Shown: positions 1 through 9,047, counted from the stretch's first letter. The stretch: 64,000 nt of DNA from Streptomyces buecherae (GCF_014295035.1 NZ_CP060404.1:5244501-5308500); one strand, 5' to 3'. Notes: generated from the letters alone by a model not told the origin. Translations and numbers: made by a program.

Positions 1-209
1 TCGTCGAGCGCCGCAACGACTACGCCAGCGGCGGCACGCTCAGCCGCCGCGTCACATCCGTGCGCGAGGTCAACGGGGTCGACGGCCGGGTGCTCTCCAG
101 CGAGGTGTTCATCGAGACGGCCGACGGCCGCGTCGTGCCGCACGCGCCGGTCACCTGCCTGGACGAGTTGGCCGCGTTCGGCTACCGCCCGTCCGGGGCC
201 TGGGGGTAG
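1..209 (+). CDS. cpaF: CpaF/TadA-type secretion ATPase, C-terminal end (partial)
   Basis: The open frame enters from the left edge in frame 3 and stops at TAG 207-209, giving about 68 residues. The text includes RRVTSVREVNGVDGR and LSSEVF, which resembles the C-terminal end of CpaF-family type IV/Flp pilus ATPases. Such ATPases hydrolyse ATP in the cytoplasm to drive assembly of Flp pili through the TadB/TadC platform. Walker motifs would lie outside the window, so the call rests on the tail sequence and on the tadB, tadC, pilin and tadE genes that follow at once (tadB starts 7 bases after the stop). Confidence 0.75.
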   Translation, partial: VERRNDYASGGTLSRRVTSVREVNGVDGRVLSSEVFIETADGRVVPHAPVTCLDELAAFGYRPSGAWG

Positions 210-215
210 GGCCGT

Positions 216-1208
216 ATGAACGAAATCACGTCGATGGGTGGGTTCTTCTCGCTGCCCACGCTGTTCGCGCTGTTGTCCGGCGTGGTCGTCGGTGGCGGCG
301 TCGCGCTGCTGATCGTCGCCATCCGGGGGCTGCCGCCCAAGCCGGAACACGAGAAGGCCAAGGCCGGCCAGCGGGCCGCCGAACTGGCCCGGTTCGCCAG
401 CCGGCGCGGCTCGCTCGCGATCGGTGTCGGCCTGGCCGTGCTGTTGCTGACCCGCTGGATCGTGGCGGGCCTGGCGGCCGGCGTGCTGGTCTTCGTCTGG
501 GACCGGCTGTTCGGCGGCGCGGCCGAGGAGCGCTCCGCGATGCGCCGGGTCGAGGCGCTGGCCGCGTGGACCGAGTCGCTGCGCGACACCATCGCCGGCG
601 CGGTCGGCCTGGAGCAGGCGATCCCGTCCTCCGCGCGGGCCGCCGCGCCGGCGCTGCGCCCGCACCTGGACGCGCTGGTGGACCGGTTGCGGGCGCGTAC
701 GCCGTTGCCGGACGCGCTGCAACAACTCGCCGACGAGATCGACGACGCGTCGGCCGACATCATCATCGCCGCCCTCATCCTCAACTCCCGGCTGCGCGGA
801 CCCGGCCTGCGCGAGGTGCTGGGCGCGCTGGCCAAGTCGGCGCGCGAGGAGGTCGACATGCGACAGCGGGTCATGGCGCAGCGCGCCAGCACCCGGCGCA
901 GCGTGCAGATCGTGGTCGGCGTCTCGATCGCGTTCGTGCTCGGCTTGTCGATCTTCAACCGGGACTTCGTCGAGCCGTACGGGACGCCGGTCGGGCAGCT
1001 CGTACTGGCCTGCGTGTGCGCCCTGTTCGCGATGGGCTTCTGGTGGCTGCGCAAGCTGTCCAGCATCGACACGCCGGACCGGTTCCTGACCCGGGACGCG
1101 ACGCCGGAGCGGTACGCACCGGCGCGCGCCGGCGCCCACGCGGCGCGGCAGCCCGGCGCGGGCACCGTGCAGGCCCCCGTCTACGGCGATGAGGTGACCC
1201 CCCGATGA
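216..1208 (+). CDS. tadB: TadB-like type II secretion F-domain membrane protein
   Basis: This 330-residue protein has hydrophobic segments near residues 12-33, 68-100, 238-258 and 265-290, with a T2SSF-type cytoplasmic region between about 105 and 235 (LAAWTESLRDTIAGAVGLEQ start). The layout matches TadB, one of two inner-membrane platform proteins that recruit the CpaF ATPase and insert pilin subunits. The ATG lies 7 bases after the upstream ATPase stop. The stop overlaps the next start by four bases (ATGA at 1205-1208), so tadB and tadC are probably translated together. Family assignment comes from topology, the T2SSF-like segment and context. Confidence 0.85.
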   Translation: MNEITSMGGFFSLPTLFALLSGVVVGGGVALLIVAIRGLPPKPEHEKAKAGQRAAELARFASRRGSLAIGVGLAVLLLTRWIVAGLAAGVLVFVWDRLFGGAAEERSAMRRVEALAAWTESLRDTIAGAVGLEQAIPSSARAAAPALRPHLDALVDRLRARTPLPDALQQLADEIDDASADIIIAALILNSRLRGPGLREVLGALAKSAREEVDMRQRVMAQRASTRRSVQIVVGVSIAFVLGLSIFNRDFVEPYGTPVGQLVLACVCALFAMGFWWLRKLSSIDTPDRFLTRDATPERYAPARAGAHAARQPGAGTVQAPVYGDEVTPR

Positions 1209-2155
1209 ACAGCGGAATCACGATGCCGGTCCTGGTCGGTGCCGTCTTCGGGCTCGGCGTCTACACCCTGGTCCGCGCCCTGATGCCCGGCCGGCGCGGG
1301 GCGGTGGCGCGGGTCGCGCAGATCGACGCGCTGCGGGCGCGCGGCTCGGCGCACGCCGGCCGGTACGAGGCCGACCGAGGCCAGGCCGGTGGCGCGGGCC
1401 AGGAGAGCCGGCTGGAGGCCGCCCGCGTCCGGATCGGCCAGCGGGTCGCCGACCTCTACCTGCAACAGGGCTGGGAACAGCGCTCGCTGAGGGCCGACCT
1501 GGCGGTCCTGGAGCGGAGCTGGGAGTCGTTCCTGGCGACCAAGGTGCTGCTGGGCGCGGCCGGGCTGGTCTTCGGCCCGTTCGTCTTCGTCATCGTCTGG
1601 ACGCTCGGCTTCGGCAGCAGCCCGATCATCCCGGTGTGGATGGCGCTGCTGTTCGGCGCGGTCTTCTTCATGCTGCCGGACCTGGAGGTACGCCGGGACG
1701 CCGCGGACAAGCGGCGCGACCTGCGCCGGGTGATCGGCGCGTACCTGGACCTGGTCGCGATGAACCTCGCCGGCGGGCGCGGCCTGCCCGAGTCGCTGAT
1801 GGCCGCGGCCGACGTCAGCGACGGCTGGGCGCTGCGGCGGATCAAGAACGCGCTCGCGGACGCCCGGATCACCGGGACCAGTCAGTGGCAGGCGCTCGGG
1901 AACCTCGGCGAGGAACTTGGCGTCGATGAACTCAAGGACCTCTCGTCGTCCCTCGCGCTCGTCGCGGACGACGGGGCGAAGGTACGTGAATCACTCGGGT
2001 CGCGCGCGGAAACGATGCGGCACCGAGAGCTCGCGGAGATCGAAGGGAGCGCTGGAGAAAAGTCGCAGTCGATGCTGGTGGCGCAACTGCTGCTGTGTGC
2101 GGGGTTCCTGGTCTTCCTCATCTTTCCGGCCGCGATGCGCGTCTTCGAGGTCTGA
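1205..2155 (+). CDS. tadC: TadC-like type II secretion F-domain membrane protein
   Basis: This 316-residue protein has an N-terminal membrane segment (about 6-24), two central segments (about 115-160) and a C-terminal segment (about 292-312, LLLCAGFLVFLIFPAAMRVF). A T2SSF domain spans about 170-285 and includes AYLDLVAMNLAGGRGLPESL. It is the probable partner of the TadB-like protein in the Flp pilus assembly platform. Its start overlaps the tadB stop (ATGA). From about position 1990 onward the third codon positions are slightly less G/C-rich than upstream, but the frame stays intact to the stop. Confidence 0.85.
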   Translation: MNSGITMPVLVGAVFGLGVYTLVRALMPGRRGAVARVAQIDALRARGSAHAGRYEADRGQAGGAGQESRLEAARVRIGQRVADLYLQQGWEQRSLRADLAVLERSWESFLATKVLLGAAGLVFGPFVFVIVWTLGFGSSPIIPVWMALLFGAVFFMLPDLEVRRDAADKRRDLRRVIGAYLDLVAMNLAGGRGLPESLMAAADVSDGWALRRIKNALADARITGTSQWQALGNLGEELGVDELKDLSSSLALVADDGAKVRESLGSRAETMRHRELAEIEGSAGEKSQSMLVAQLLLCAGFLVFLIFPAAMRVFEV

Positions 2156-2242
2156 CCATGCCGACACCGCCGACACAGCCCTTCTCCAACGGTCACCGTT
2201 CCCTCGCTACTCCCCCCACCACCTGAGAGGACACTCATCACC

Positions 2243-2491
2243 ATGAACACAGGCCCTCGCATCAGCCACCCGGCGCTCGACTTCCTGCTCGCCTTCGTGC
2301 GCGGCCGAGTGGAACGCGCCCGCTCCGGCGAACTCGACCGCGGCGCCTCCGCCGTGGAGTGGGTCATCATCTCGGCCGTCGTGGTCGCGATCGTCGGCGT
2401 GGTCGCCGCGATCATCAACGCCGCCCTCAGCGACGGCGCGGACAAGGTCGGCGACTGCATCAAGGGCGCGGACGCCAGCAAGACCTGCTGA
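2243..2491 (+). CDS. Flp-type pilin-like small membrane protein
   Basis: This 82-residue protein has a basic N-terminal arm of about 36 residues, then RGASAVEWVIISAVVVAIVG, one hydrophobic helix and a short polar tail ending in two cysteines (DCIKGADASKTC). A glycine followed by a short residue, then a glutamate within a hydrophobic stretch, is the class III (Flp) prepilin pattern. Cleavage by a TadV-like prepilin peptidase would be expected after the glycine. It sits between tadC and tadE in the pilus operon. An AGAGGACACTCATCACC leader provides a ribosome-binding site before ATG 2243. Its 3' end also forms the first unit of a tandem repeat that continues beyond the stop. Confidence 0.8.
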   Translation: MNTGPRISHPALDFLLAFVRGRVERARSGELDRGASAVEWVIISAVVVAIVGVVAAIINAALSDGADKVGDCIKGADASKTC

Positions 2492-2578
2492 GGCCGGCAC
2501 GACCTGCCGAGGCCAGCACGACCTGCCGACGCCAGTAGACCCACTGACGCCACCACCCGCTGACGCGCCAGCACCCGG
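2472..2578 (+). repeat. Degenerating 16-19 bp tandem repeat running out of the pilin gene
   Basis: Units of 19 bases lie at 2472-2490 (inside the pilin gene), 2491-2509 and 2510-2528. The last two differ at a single base. They are followed by shorter relatives that also begin ACGCC and end CTG (2529-2546, then about 2547-2562). The common core is CCAGCACGACCTGC-like. The rest of the 2492-2801 gap holds no gene. Confidence 0.7.
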
Positions 2579-2730
2579 GCCACGGGCCTGAACGTCCCGG
2601 AGCCAGCCGGGGGCCGGGCGGCCCACCGCGCCGGCTCGCTGGGTGGCCGCCGGTCGGCTGGCCGGGTGGTCGGCGGGCGACCGGCCGGGGGTGTGCCGAG
2701 GCGGAGCCCGTACGGGGTGACGAGCGCCGC

Positions 2731-2770
2731 GGCGCCGGCCCCACCGGGCCGCCCGTGGGGCGGCGGCGCC
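2731..2770 (+). terminator. Strong GC hairpin upstream of tadE
   Basis: Left arm 2731-2744 pairs with right arm 2755-2770 (GGCGCC...CCCCAC against GTGGGG...GGCGCC) with a two-base bulge and a loop of about 10 bases. No T-run follows. It may partly terminate or process the pilin message, which would help express pilin above the downstream genes. Confidence 0.45.
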
Positions 2771-2801
2771 AGGGGACCGAGAAGACAACGGGGATGACGG
2801 C

Positions 2802-3317
2802 ATGAGACGAACCGGGGGCGGTGCCCTGCACCGCGCGGTGCGGCGCAGGGTGGACGCCATGCGCGGCGACGGCCGCGACCGGGCGGGCGCGGCGCCGGGC
2901 CGGGCGCGCGGCAGCGGCGGCCGGACGAGCGACAGCGGGATGACCGCCATCGAGTTCGTGCTGCTCACGCCGGTCCTGTTCTTCCTGATCTTCGCGACCG
3001 TGCAGTTCGCGCTGTACTTCTTCGCCGACCACGTCGCCCAGGCGGCGGCGCAGGCCGGCGCGCGCAAGGCGCGCGCCGAGGCGGACGAGAACCCCGGCGG
3101 CTGGGGCGGCAAGGCGCGCTCCACGGCCGACAGCTACATCCGGCAACTGGGCCCGAACCTGCTCATCAAGCCGGAGGTGACGCTGCTCACGCCGCGCGCC
3201 GACACGGTGGGGGTGCAGGTCGAGGCCGGTGTGCCCACCGTGTTCCCCGGCATGAGGTTCACCGTGCACGCGCGGTCGCAGGGGCCCATCGAGCGGTTCG
3301 TCGTGGACGGGGGCTGA
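2802..3317 (+). CDS. tadE: TadE-like pilus assembly pseudopilin
   Basis: This 171-residue protein has a long basic and glycine-rich N-terminus. It then reads DSGMTAIEFVLLTPVLFFLI, the TadE signature in which a short residue and glutamate precede a hydrophobic helix (about residues 50-70). The remaining 100 residues are predicted extracytoplasmic. TadE-like proteins are minor pseudopilins of Flp pili. It lies downstream of the pilin and directly upstream of the broken tadG-like gene. The ATG at 2802 was chosen because it is the earliest in-frame start, but a start nearer the helix cannot be excluded. Confidence 0.8.
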   Translation: MRRTGGGALHRAVRRRVDAMRGDGRDRAGAAPGRARGSGGRTSDSGMTAIEFVLLTPVLFFLIFATVQFALYFFADHVAQAAAQAGARKARAEADENPGGWGGKARSTADSYIRQLGPNLLIKPEVTLLTPRADTVGVQVEAGVPTVFPGMRFTVHARSQGPIERFVVDGG

Positions 3318-3329
3318 GCGCGGTGTGGC

Positions 3330-4409
3330 GTGCTGAGCGACGCGCGACGGTCCGGGCCCGCGCCCGGCGTACGCCCGATCCGAGCGGGCGCGCGCCCGGC
3401 GCCCGGGTGGTCGGGCGTTGCGGGCAACGCGGGCGTTGGCCCGGTGGGGGGCGGGGCGAGGCCGCAGCGCCGGGCAGGGAACGCCGGGGATACATGTCGG
3501 ACCATGCATTGGTAGGTCAATTGACTAGGGGAGAAGTGATGGTTCATGTTTCATAAATGGAAGGGATTATGGTGAGGGGATTAGGGGCGAAGATAGGTGG
3601 AGGGAAGGGAAGAGGTGTGTAGCGGGAGGAAGGAGAGAGTAGAAGAGAGAGGAAGGGATAAATAATATAGAAGTAGTAGGAGAATGGAAGTGGGGAAAGA
3701 TTGGGGAAGAAGAGGAAGTAAGATTGGTAGGGGGAGGGGAGAGGGTGGAGTAGAAGGTGGTAAGGAGAAAGAGGTAGTAGAAAAGAGTAGTATTGGGAGT
3801 GGGGTGATGAGTGGGAGAGGAAGGAATGGTGAGGAAGAGTTATGAGATGTTTAAGTAATGGAATAAGGGATGGAGAAATGATAAAAGTAAGGTGGGGGAA
3901 ATGGTAAAAAGATATAAAGAAGAAATGGAAGAGGGTGGGAGTTTAAGTGGAGAGATAAAGAGTGGTTTATGGGGATAGGGGAAAGGAGTAATGTTTTATT
4001 ATGATTAAGGGAAGGAAGGAGAAGATGAAGAGGGAGGGGGAGGAGAGGGAAGAGGAAGGAAGGGAAAGGGGAGGGAGGTAGGAATGGGAATTATAGATCG
4101 TGAGGGAAGAAGTATGAGAAGAATGAAGCCCGGTACGCCGCGCAGGACATCGACGAGGCGGCGCTGCGCGCCAGTGGCGGCACGAGCGCGCCCATCAACT
4201 ACGAGAACTGCGGCGCCCGGGTGCGCCAGTTCGCCCGCGAGGCCGGGCTCTCGGGCCCGGACGTCGCCGCGTCGCGCTGCCTGTCGGCCAACGCCGAACA
4301 GGTCGAGGTCGAGATCCAACTCACCTACGAACCCGTGCTGACCGGCCTGTTCTACAACGGCTCCTTCACGGTGCGCGGCTCGTCCAAGGCGGAGTCCCAT
4401 GTCGGCTGA
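3330..4409 (+). pseudogene. TadG-like pilus protein gene split by an anomalous segment
   Basis: GTG 3330 opens a frame of 55 normal GC-rich codons ending in AGNAGDT, the kind of sequence that precedes the membrane helix of TadG-like proteins. At 4128 the same frame resumes with ARYAAQDIDEAALRASGG and runs to TGA 4407-4409, giving 93 residues that include ENCGARVRQFAREAG and LTYEPVLTGLFYNGSF. This looks like the extracytoplasmic half of the same protein. The expected single membrane helix is missing. In its place lie roughly 630 purine-rich bases with stop codons, the first at 3513-3515. The two halves share a reading frame, so I read them as one gene interrupted in the assembly or in the cell. 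The gene would end the pilus operon. Confidence 0.65.
3494..4124. other. Purine-rich, almost cytosine-free segment inside tadG
   Basis: Composition changes abruptly near 3490 from normal high-GC DNA to a mix of G, A and some T. From 3624 to 4098 there is not one C, a run of 475 bases. The complementary strand is therefore guanine-free. No codon structure, inverted terminal repeats, target duplication or recognisable protein was seen. Normal composition returns at 4128 in mid-gene. The likeliest cause is a base-calling or gap-filling artefact; a genuine triplex-prone polypurine tract is the alternative. Confidence 0.85.
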
Positions 4410-4662
4410 CCCCCACACGACCCGACCCGTACGCGCGACCCGGCCCGTGCTCCCGGCGCGGCCCCCGCACGCGCCGGAGCCCGCGCACCCGGCGGAGCCC
4501 CTACGACCAGCGCGCGCCGTACGACCGGGCCGCCGGGCAGCAGCCGGGCCGGCGGAGGCTCCCGTACCGCCCGTACCGCCCGTACCGCCCGGGCCCCCGG
4601 GGGCCTCGCGGCCGGCCGGGTGGCGCGGGTGGCGTCCGCCGCCGGGGGTGCCCCGGTACTGA
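4399..4662 (+). CDS. Possible small proline-rich protein
   Basis: The ATG at 4399 overlaps the last codons of the tadG-like gene, and the frame encodes 87 residues rich in Pro, Ala and Arg, including PVPPVPPVPPGPPG. The repeat comes from three copies of GTACCGCCC at about 4563-4589. It has no membrane segment or known motif. Overlap with the upstream stop and position before the LysM-BTAD gene fit a coupled gene. Equally, the proline richness could simply reflect high GC in a non-coding gap. No family was recognised. Confidence 0.35.
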   Translation: MSADPHTTRPVRATRPVLPARPPHAPEPAHPAEPLRPARAVRPGRRAAAGPAEAPVPPVPPVPPGPPGASRPAGWRGWRPPPGVPRY

Positions 4663-4754
4663 GCCCCCGTCCGCACGCGTCGCCCCGCGTCGCTCGCCGC
4701 ACACGCCACGCCGACCCGTTTGACGCTCCCACCCGAGGCTGAGGAATACCGCCC

Positions 4755-7700
4755 ATGGCGCGCACCGCCCGCCCCACCCCAGGCCCGTCCGGCTCGCAGC
4801 CGCGACGGCAGCCGCAGCCGCTGCCCGTGCGTACCCGTACGGCGGGCGACTTCGTCAAGGCGTTCTTCGCGTTCGTCGCGCTGTCCGCGCTGCTCATCGG
4901 CGTACCCGGCGCGCTCGCCTACTTCGTCGGCTGGCCGCTGCCCCACGAGGCGCCGACGCTGGAGACGGTGCGGCAGCCGATCACCGCGAGCGTCTTCGTC
5001 GACGTGCTGACCGTCGTGGTGTGGCTGGCCTGGGCGCAGTTCGCCGCGTGCGTGATCGTCGAGGGCAAGGCGGAGATCTCCGGCGTCGGCATGCCGTCGC
5101 GGGTGCCGGGCGCCGGGCCGACCCAGTTGCTGGCGCGGCAACTGGTGGCCGCGCTGCTGCTGGTCGGCGCGTCCGCCGCGAGCCTGACCCCCGGGCTGTC
5201 CCAGATCGGCAACGCGTACGAGGACAACGCGCGCGGCACCGTCGCCTCCGCCCAGCAGACCCCGGGCGGCGAGCGGGTCGGCGAGGGCCAGCGTCACCTG
5301 GAACCGCACCAGCAGCGGATGGTGGACCCCACGCGGCCCGGCACGGGCAGCGCGCGCGTGGGCGAGGAGCGGCGGCAGACGAAGTTCTACCGCATCCAGC
5401 CGCCCGAGGGCCGGCACCACGACTCGCTGTGGGAGATCGCCGAACGGCACCTGGACGACGGCCGCCGCTACAAGGAGATCTACCAGCTCAACAAGGACCG
5501 GGTGCAGCCCGACGGTTCCAGGCTCTCCCAGGCCAGCCTGATCCGCCCCGGCTGGATCATGGAGATGCCCGCCGACGCGCACGGCGGCGAACTGGTCGAG
5601 ATGCCCGAGGACTCGCCGGAGATCACCAAGGGCCTGCGGGAGCAGATCCGCGAGTACGACAAGTCCAGCCGCACCCCGCACCGCGACGTCGACCCCGGCC
5701 GCGCCGACCAGGCGCGGGACATCTCCGTCGACCAGCCGGCCCGGCCCAGCGTCCCCGAGCCGGCCCCGGCCACCCCGGACGACAGGCAATCCGCCGACTC
5801 CGCCACGTCCGCCGACGAGTCGGCGTTCGGCCTCTCCGAGGCGCTGATCGGCGCCCCGCTGCTGGCCGCCGGGCTGTTGGCCGCGCTGGGCCGGCGGCGC
5901 AGGGCCGCGCTGTGGCAGTCGGCCATGTCGGCGCTCGGCCTCGGCATCGACCTCACGCCGACCGGCCCGGCCGCCCGCGCCGAGGAGGCGCTGCTGGTCG
6001 GCGCCGACCCCGTGGCCGTACGCGACCTGGACCGGGCGCTGCGCGGCCTGTCGACGGCGCTGGCCGCCGACGGGCGCGAGCTGCCCGTCGTCTACGCCGC
6101 GTGGCTGACCGGCACCGAACTGCACCTCCAACTCTCCGCGGCCTCCGGAGAGCCGCCGCGCCCCTGGCAGCTCGGCCAGGACGAGACGTTCTGGCGGCTG
6201 CGCCGCTCGGCCATCACCGAGCACGCGGACGACGGAACCGCCGCCCCCTACCCGGGACTGGTCAGCCTCGGCACGCTGGACGAGGCGCGCCTGCTGCTCA
6301 ACCTGGAGGCCGTGCCCGGCATCGTCTCGCTGACCGGCGCGGAGGCGGACCGTACGGCGGTCTTCGCCTCGATCGCCGCCGAACTCGCCACCAGCGGCTG
6401 GTCCGACCGGCTGACGCTGACCCTGGTCGGCTTCGGCGCCGAACTCGGGGCGCTGGCCCCCACCCGCATCCGGCACCTGGACGGGGTCGCCGCGCTGGTG
6501 GAGACCATGACGGCCGAGACCGAGCAGCGGCGCGCCGCGCTCAGCGTCGCCGGCCACGACTCGGTGCTCACCGGCCGCACCGGCCAGGCCCAACACACCC
6601 AGCGCGCCCCGCACCTGGTCCTGCTCGCGGCCGAGCCGGACGGCGAGCAGGCGACGCGGCTGGCCGAACTCGCCGCCGACTCCGGCCGGCTGGGCATCGG
6701 CTACCTCATCGGCACCACCCAGCAGCAGTTCCCCGGCGCGACCTGGGAACTCGACGTCACCCCCGACGGCACGCTGCGCGCCCCGCTGCTCGGCCTCGAA
6801 CTCACCGCCCAGCGACTGCCGGCGGAGCAGCACCGGGCCGTGGTCGAACTCTTCGCCGCCGCCGACCCGGACGGCGTCACCCCGCCCGGCCGCGCCGACG
6901 GGCAGCGGGCCCCGTTCCTGGTCGACATCAGCGAGGCGGGCCGGCCGGCGGTGTACGCGAGGTTGCTCGGCGACTACGAGATCATGGGCCTGGAGACCCC
7001 GGACGACGAACGCGGCGCGCTGCTGCACGAGGCGCTGGCCCTGCTGTTGCTGCACCGCGAGGGCGTCCACCCGCGCGTCCTGGCCTCCGCGCTGTGGCCG
7101 CGGGGCGCCACCGAGGACGTACGCGACGCGCTGATCGAGCGGCTACGGGAGTGGCTCGGCGACGACCGTGGCCCCGAGCCGGGACCCGGCGGCGGCGCGG
7201 CCGGCGCGAGCGCGCCCCGACTGCGGAGCGACGCCACCGGCCGGCTCATCCTCGCCTCGTCGGTCGTCTCCGACCTCGACGTCCTCCGCACCCTGCACCA
7301 CGAGGCCACCCAGGGACGGGGCGCGAACGACCCCCGGACCCGCGAACGCCTCCTCACCGACGCCCTCGCCCTGGCCCGCGGCCCCCTCCTGGCGGGCCGC
7401 CCGCAGGGCCGTTACGGCTGGCTGGCCCACGAGATCATCGAGGCCCAACTGCCGCTCCTGGTCGCGGACGTGGCCCTCGCCCTGGCCGCCCACCACGGCG
7501 CGGCGGAGCGGCCACACCAGGCCATGGCCGCGCTGGAGGCGGCGCTGGCCTCGGCCCCCGCGGACGAGCGCCTGTGGAACGAGCTACTCCGCGCCGCCCA
7601 CGCCACCGGCGACACGGCCCAGCTCACCACCACCGCCACCGCCCTCCTGGACCGCAACGCCACCCTCAGCGGCGGCGCCCGCGGCCTCCCACCCCGCACG

Positions 7701-7766
7701 GAGGCCCTGTTGGACGAGCTGCTGCCGACGTGGCGGGGGGATGTGCGGCGGGCTATGGCGAACTAG
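4755..7766 (+). CDS. LysM and BTAD domain membrane protein
   Basis: This 1003-residue protein has membrane segments near residues 34-60, 76-98 and 118-138. A LysM-like domain follows at about 210-275 (SLWEIAERHLDDGRRYKEIY), then a fourth membrane segment at about 361-380 followed by a basic RRRR stop. A long cytoplasmic part ends in a BTAD-type helical repeat from about 840 (DLDVLRTLHHEATQ to the C-terminus). LysM binds peptidoglycan, and BTAD is the activator domain found in SARP-type regulators, here without an obvious DNA-binding winged helix. Proteins of this layout commonly sit beside actinomycete tad clusters. It may couple wall sensing to pilus gene control, which is an inference. Confidence 0.8.
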   Translation: MARTARPTPGPSGSQPRRQPQPLPVRTRTAGDFVKAFFAFVALSALLIGVPGALAYFVGWPLPHEAPTLETVRQPITASVFVDVLTVVVWLAWAQFAACVIVEGKAEISGVGMPSRVPGAGPTQLLARQLVAALLLVGASAASLTPGLSQIGNAYEDNARGTVASAQQTPGGERVGEGQRHLEPHQQRMVDPTRPGTGSARVGEERRQTKFYRIQPPEGRHHDSLWEIAERHLDDGRRYKEIYQLNKDRVQPDGSRLSQASLIRPGWIMEMPADAHGGELVEMPEDSPEITKGLREQIREYDKSSRTPHRDVDPGRADQARDISVDQPARPSVPEPAPATPDDRQSADSATSADESAFGLSEALIGAPLLAAGLLAALGRRRRAALWQSAMSALGLGIDLTPTGPAARAEEALLVGADPVAVRDLDRALRGLSTALAADGRELPVVYAAWLTGTELHLQLSAASGEPPRPWQLGQDETFWRLRRSAITEHADDGTAAPYPGLVSLGTLDEARLLLNLEAVPGIVSLTGAEADRTAVFASIAAELATSGWSDRLTLTLVGFGAELGALAPTRIRHLDGVAALVETMTAETEQRRAALSVAGHDSVLTGRTGQAQHTQRAPHLVLLAAEPDGEQATRLAELAADSGRLGIGYLIGTTQQQFPGATWELDVTPDGTLRAPLLGLELTAQRLPAEQHRAVVELFAAADPDGVTPPGRADGQRAPFLVDISEAGRPAVYARLLGDYEIMGLETPDDERGALLHEALALLLLHREGVHPRVLASALWPRGATEDVRDALIERLREWLGDDRGPEPGPGGGAAGASAPRLRSDATGRLILASSVVSDLDVLRTLHHEATQGRGANDPRTRERLLTDALALARGPLLAGRPQGRYGWLAHEIIEAQLPLLVADVALALAAHHGAAERPHQAMAALEAALASAPADERLWNELLRAAHATGDTAQLTTTATALLDRNATLSGGARGLPPRTEALLDELLPTWRGDVRRAMAN

Positions 7767-7964
7767 ACACGTGCCCGCCCGGCGCGCTCACTCCGGTCGG
7801 CGGGCGGCGGGGCACGCGGAATATGGTGAGCGCATGTCATCGGCGGCCGGTTTGATGGCAGGCCACAGCGGTGCGACAACAACATCACGCGGCCGGCGAG
7901 TTGGGCGAAAGTGGCTCTCCGTGAGGGCGCCACTGGGCCGGCCGCACGTTTCAGGGGGAGAAAC

Positions 7965-8972
7965 ATGAGTTTTCGAGGCATGAAGGACGATATGGCGCGG
8001 AGCCTCGCCTCCGCGCTCGACCTCGGTGGAGGCGCACTCGCCATTCAGGGCGGTCTGGTCCGCGGAATTCTCACCAAATGGGGAGCACAGGCGGGAGCCG
8101 TCGCGAAATTCCCCGTCCAGGCCAGTTGGGGCCGGGGCCAGGCGTCGGATGTGCGCCACCGCCTCGGGCTGCTCAACGGCGACCCGGAGTACCAGTTGGC
8201 GATGGCCGCTCATCTGGGCCTCATCAAGACGTGGGAATGGGCCGAGAAGAACAAGGAGAAGTTCGACAAAGAGGTGGTCGAAAGCGCCCGGAAGCTTGGC
8301 AAAGAGGGCGAGAAGCTGGCCGACCAGTACGCGGCGGACACCGGGGCCGGGGCGAAGGGGCTCGCCATCGCCAAAGGTGTGGCGGCCTACCGTCGCCTGA
8401 AGGCTGTTTGGGATGCGAAGAACGAGGTCAAGAACGCCAAGGCGCTGCTGGAGATCAGCGAAGGGTTCCGCGGGAACTACGACGAAGCGCTCGAACTATT
8501 CGACAACACAAAAAAAGGCTACACGGCCGCGTGGAAGCCGCTGGAGGTCCTGTCGAGGTTGAAGGGCCTGAGCTGGCTCAACAAGGCACCGGGCGCCGGC
8601 ATTTTGGACAAGGCGCTGGTGCCACTCTCCTTCGCCACGGGCGTCAAAGAGGTGTTCCTCCCGAGCCACAAGGGCGCGTACGGGACCGCCGACCGCGTGA
8701 TGGGTGGCGTGCAGGCGGTCAGCGCCGGTGCCGTCATGGCCGGCTGGACCAGTGCTGCGATCGCCGGATCGGCGATCCCCGTCGTCGGCTGGGTGGGGCT
8801 CGGCGTGGCGGGCGCCTACTTCCTGGGCAGTTGGGCCTGGGACAAGTGGGGCGGGGACGTCAAGGCGTACGCCAAGAAGAAAGTCACCCAGACGGTCAGG
8901 GGCGCGGTCAATTTCGCCGAACGGGTGGCCCCTGGGCCGGTGAAGAAACTGAAGAAACTCAAATTCTGGTAG
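7965..8972 (+). CDS. Unknown protein with glycine-zipper-like C-terminal hydrophobic hairpin
   Basis: The 335-residue protein starts at ATG 7965 behind a strong AGGGGGAG site; an in-frame ATG upstream lacks one. Residues 1-210 are mainly charged and helical, with Lys/Glu-rich stretches (EKNKEKFDKEVVESARKLGK). Residues about 255-300 form two hydrophobic helices with regularly spaced glycines (GSAIPVVGWVGLGVAGAYFL), and the last 40 residues are very basic (VKKLKKLKFW). There is no signal peptide. Glycine-zipper hairpins occur in some type VII-secreted pore-forming toxins, and a WXG100-like gene lies in the same cluster, so an effector role is conceivable. No named family was recognised. Confidence 0.75.
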   Translation: MSFRGMKDDMARSLASALDLGGGALAIQGGLVRGILTKWGAQAGAVAKFPVQASWGRGQASDVRHRLGLLNGDPEYQLAMAAHLGLIKTWEWAEKNKEKFDKEVVESARKLGKEGEKLADQYAADTGAGAKGLAIAKGVAAYRRLKAVWDAKNEVKNAKALLEISEGFRGNYDEALELFDNTKKGYTAAWKPLEVLSRLKGLSWLNKAPGAGILDKALVPLSFATGVKEVFLPSHKGAYGTADRVMGGVQAVSAGAVMAGWTSAAIAGSAIPVVGWVGLGVAGAYFLGSWAWDKWGGDVKAYAKKKVTQTVRGAVNFAERVAPGPVKKLKKLKFW

Positions 8973-9047
8973 CGGGTCAGCGCGCCCCGCCGCGTCGGGC
9001 GCCATCAGGAGCAGCACGCCGGCGGTTGACGGAGCAAGGGGTATCGC

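Noticed and set aside
3494..4124. Mobile element or cytosine-deaminated (bisulphite-like) DNA
   Set aside because: Deamination would raise T, but A rises instead; there are no terminal repeats, target duplication or transposase gene.
4005..7070. 1021-codon open frame on the minus strand
   Set aside because: It lies opposite the LysM-BTAD gene, is rich in Arg/Gly/Val noise and runs into the C-free segment; it is a shadow of the plus-strand gene.
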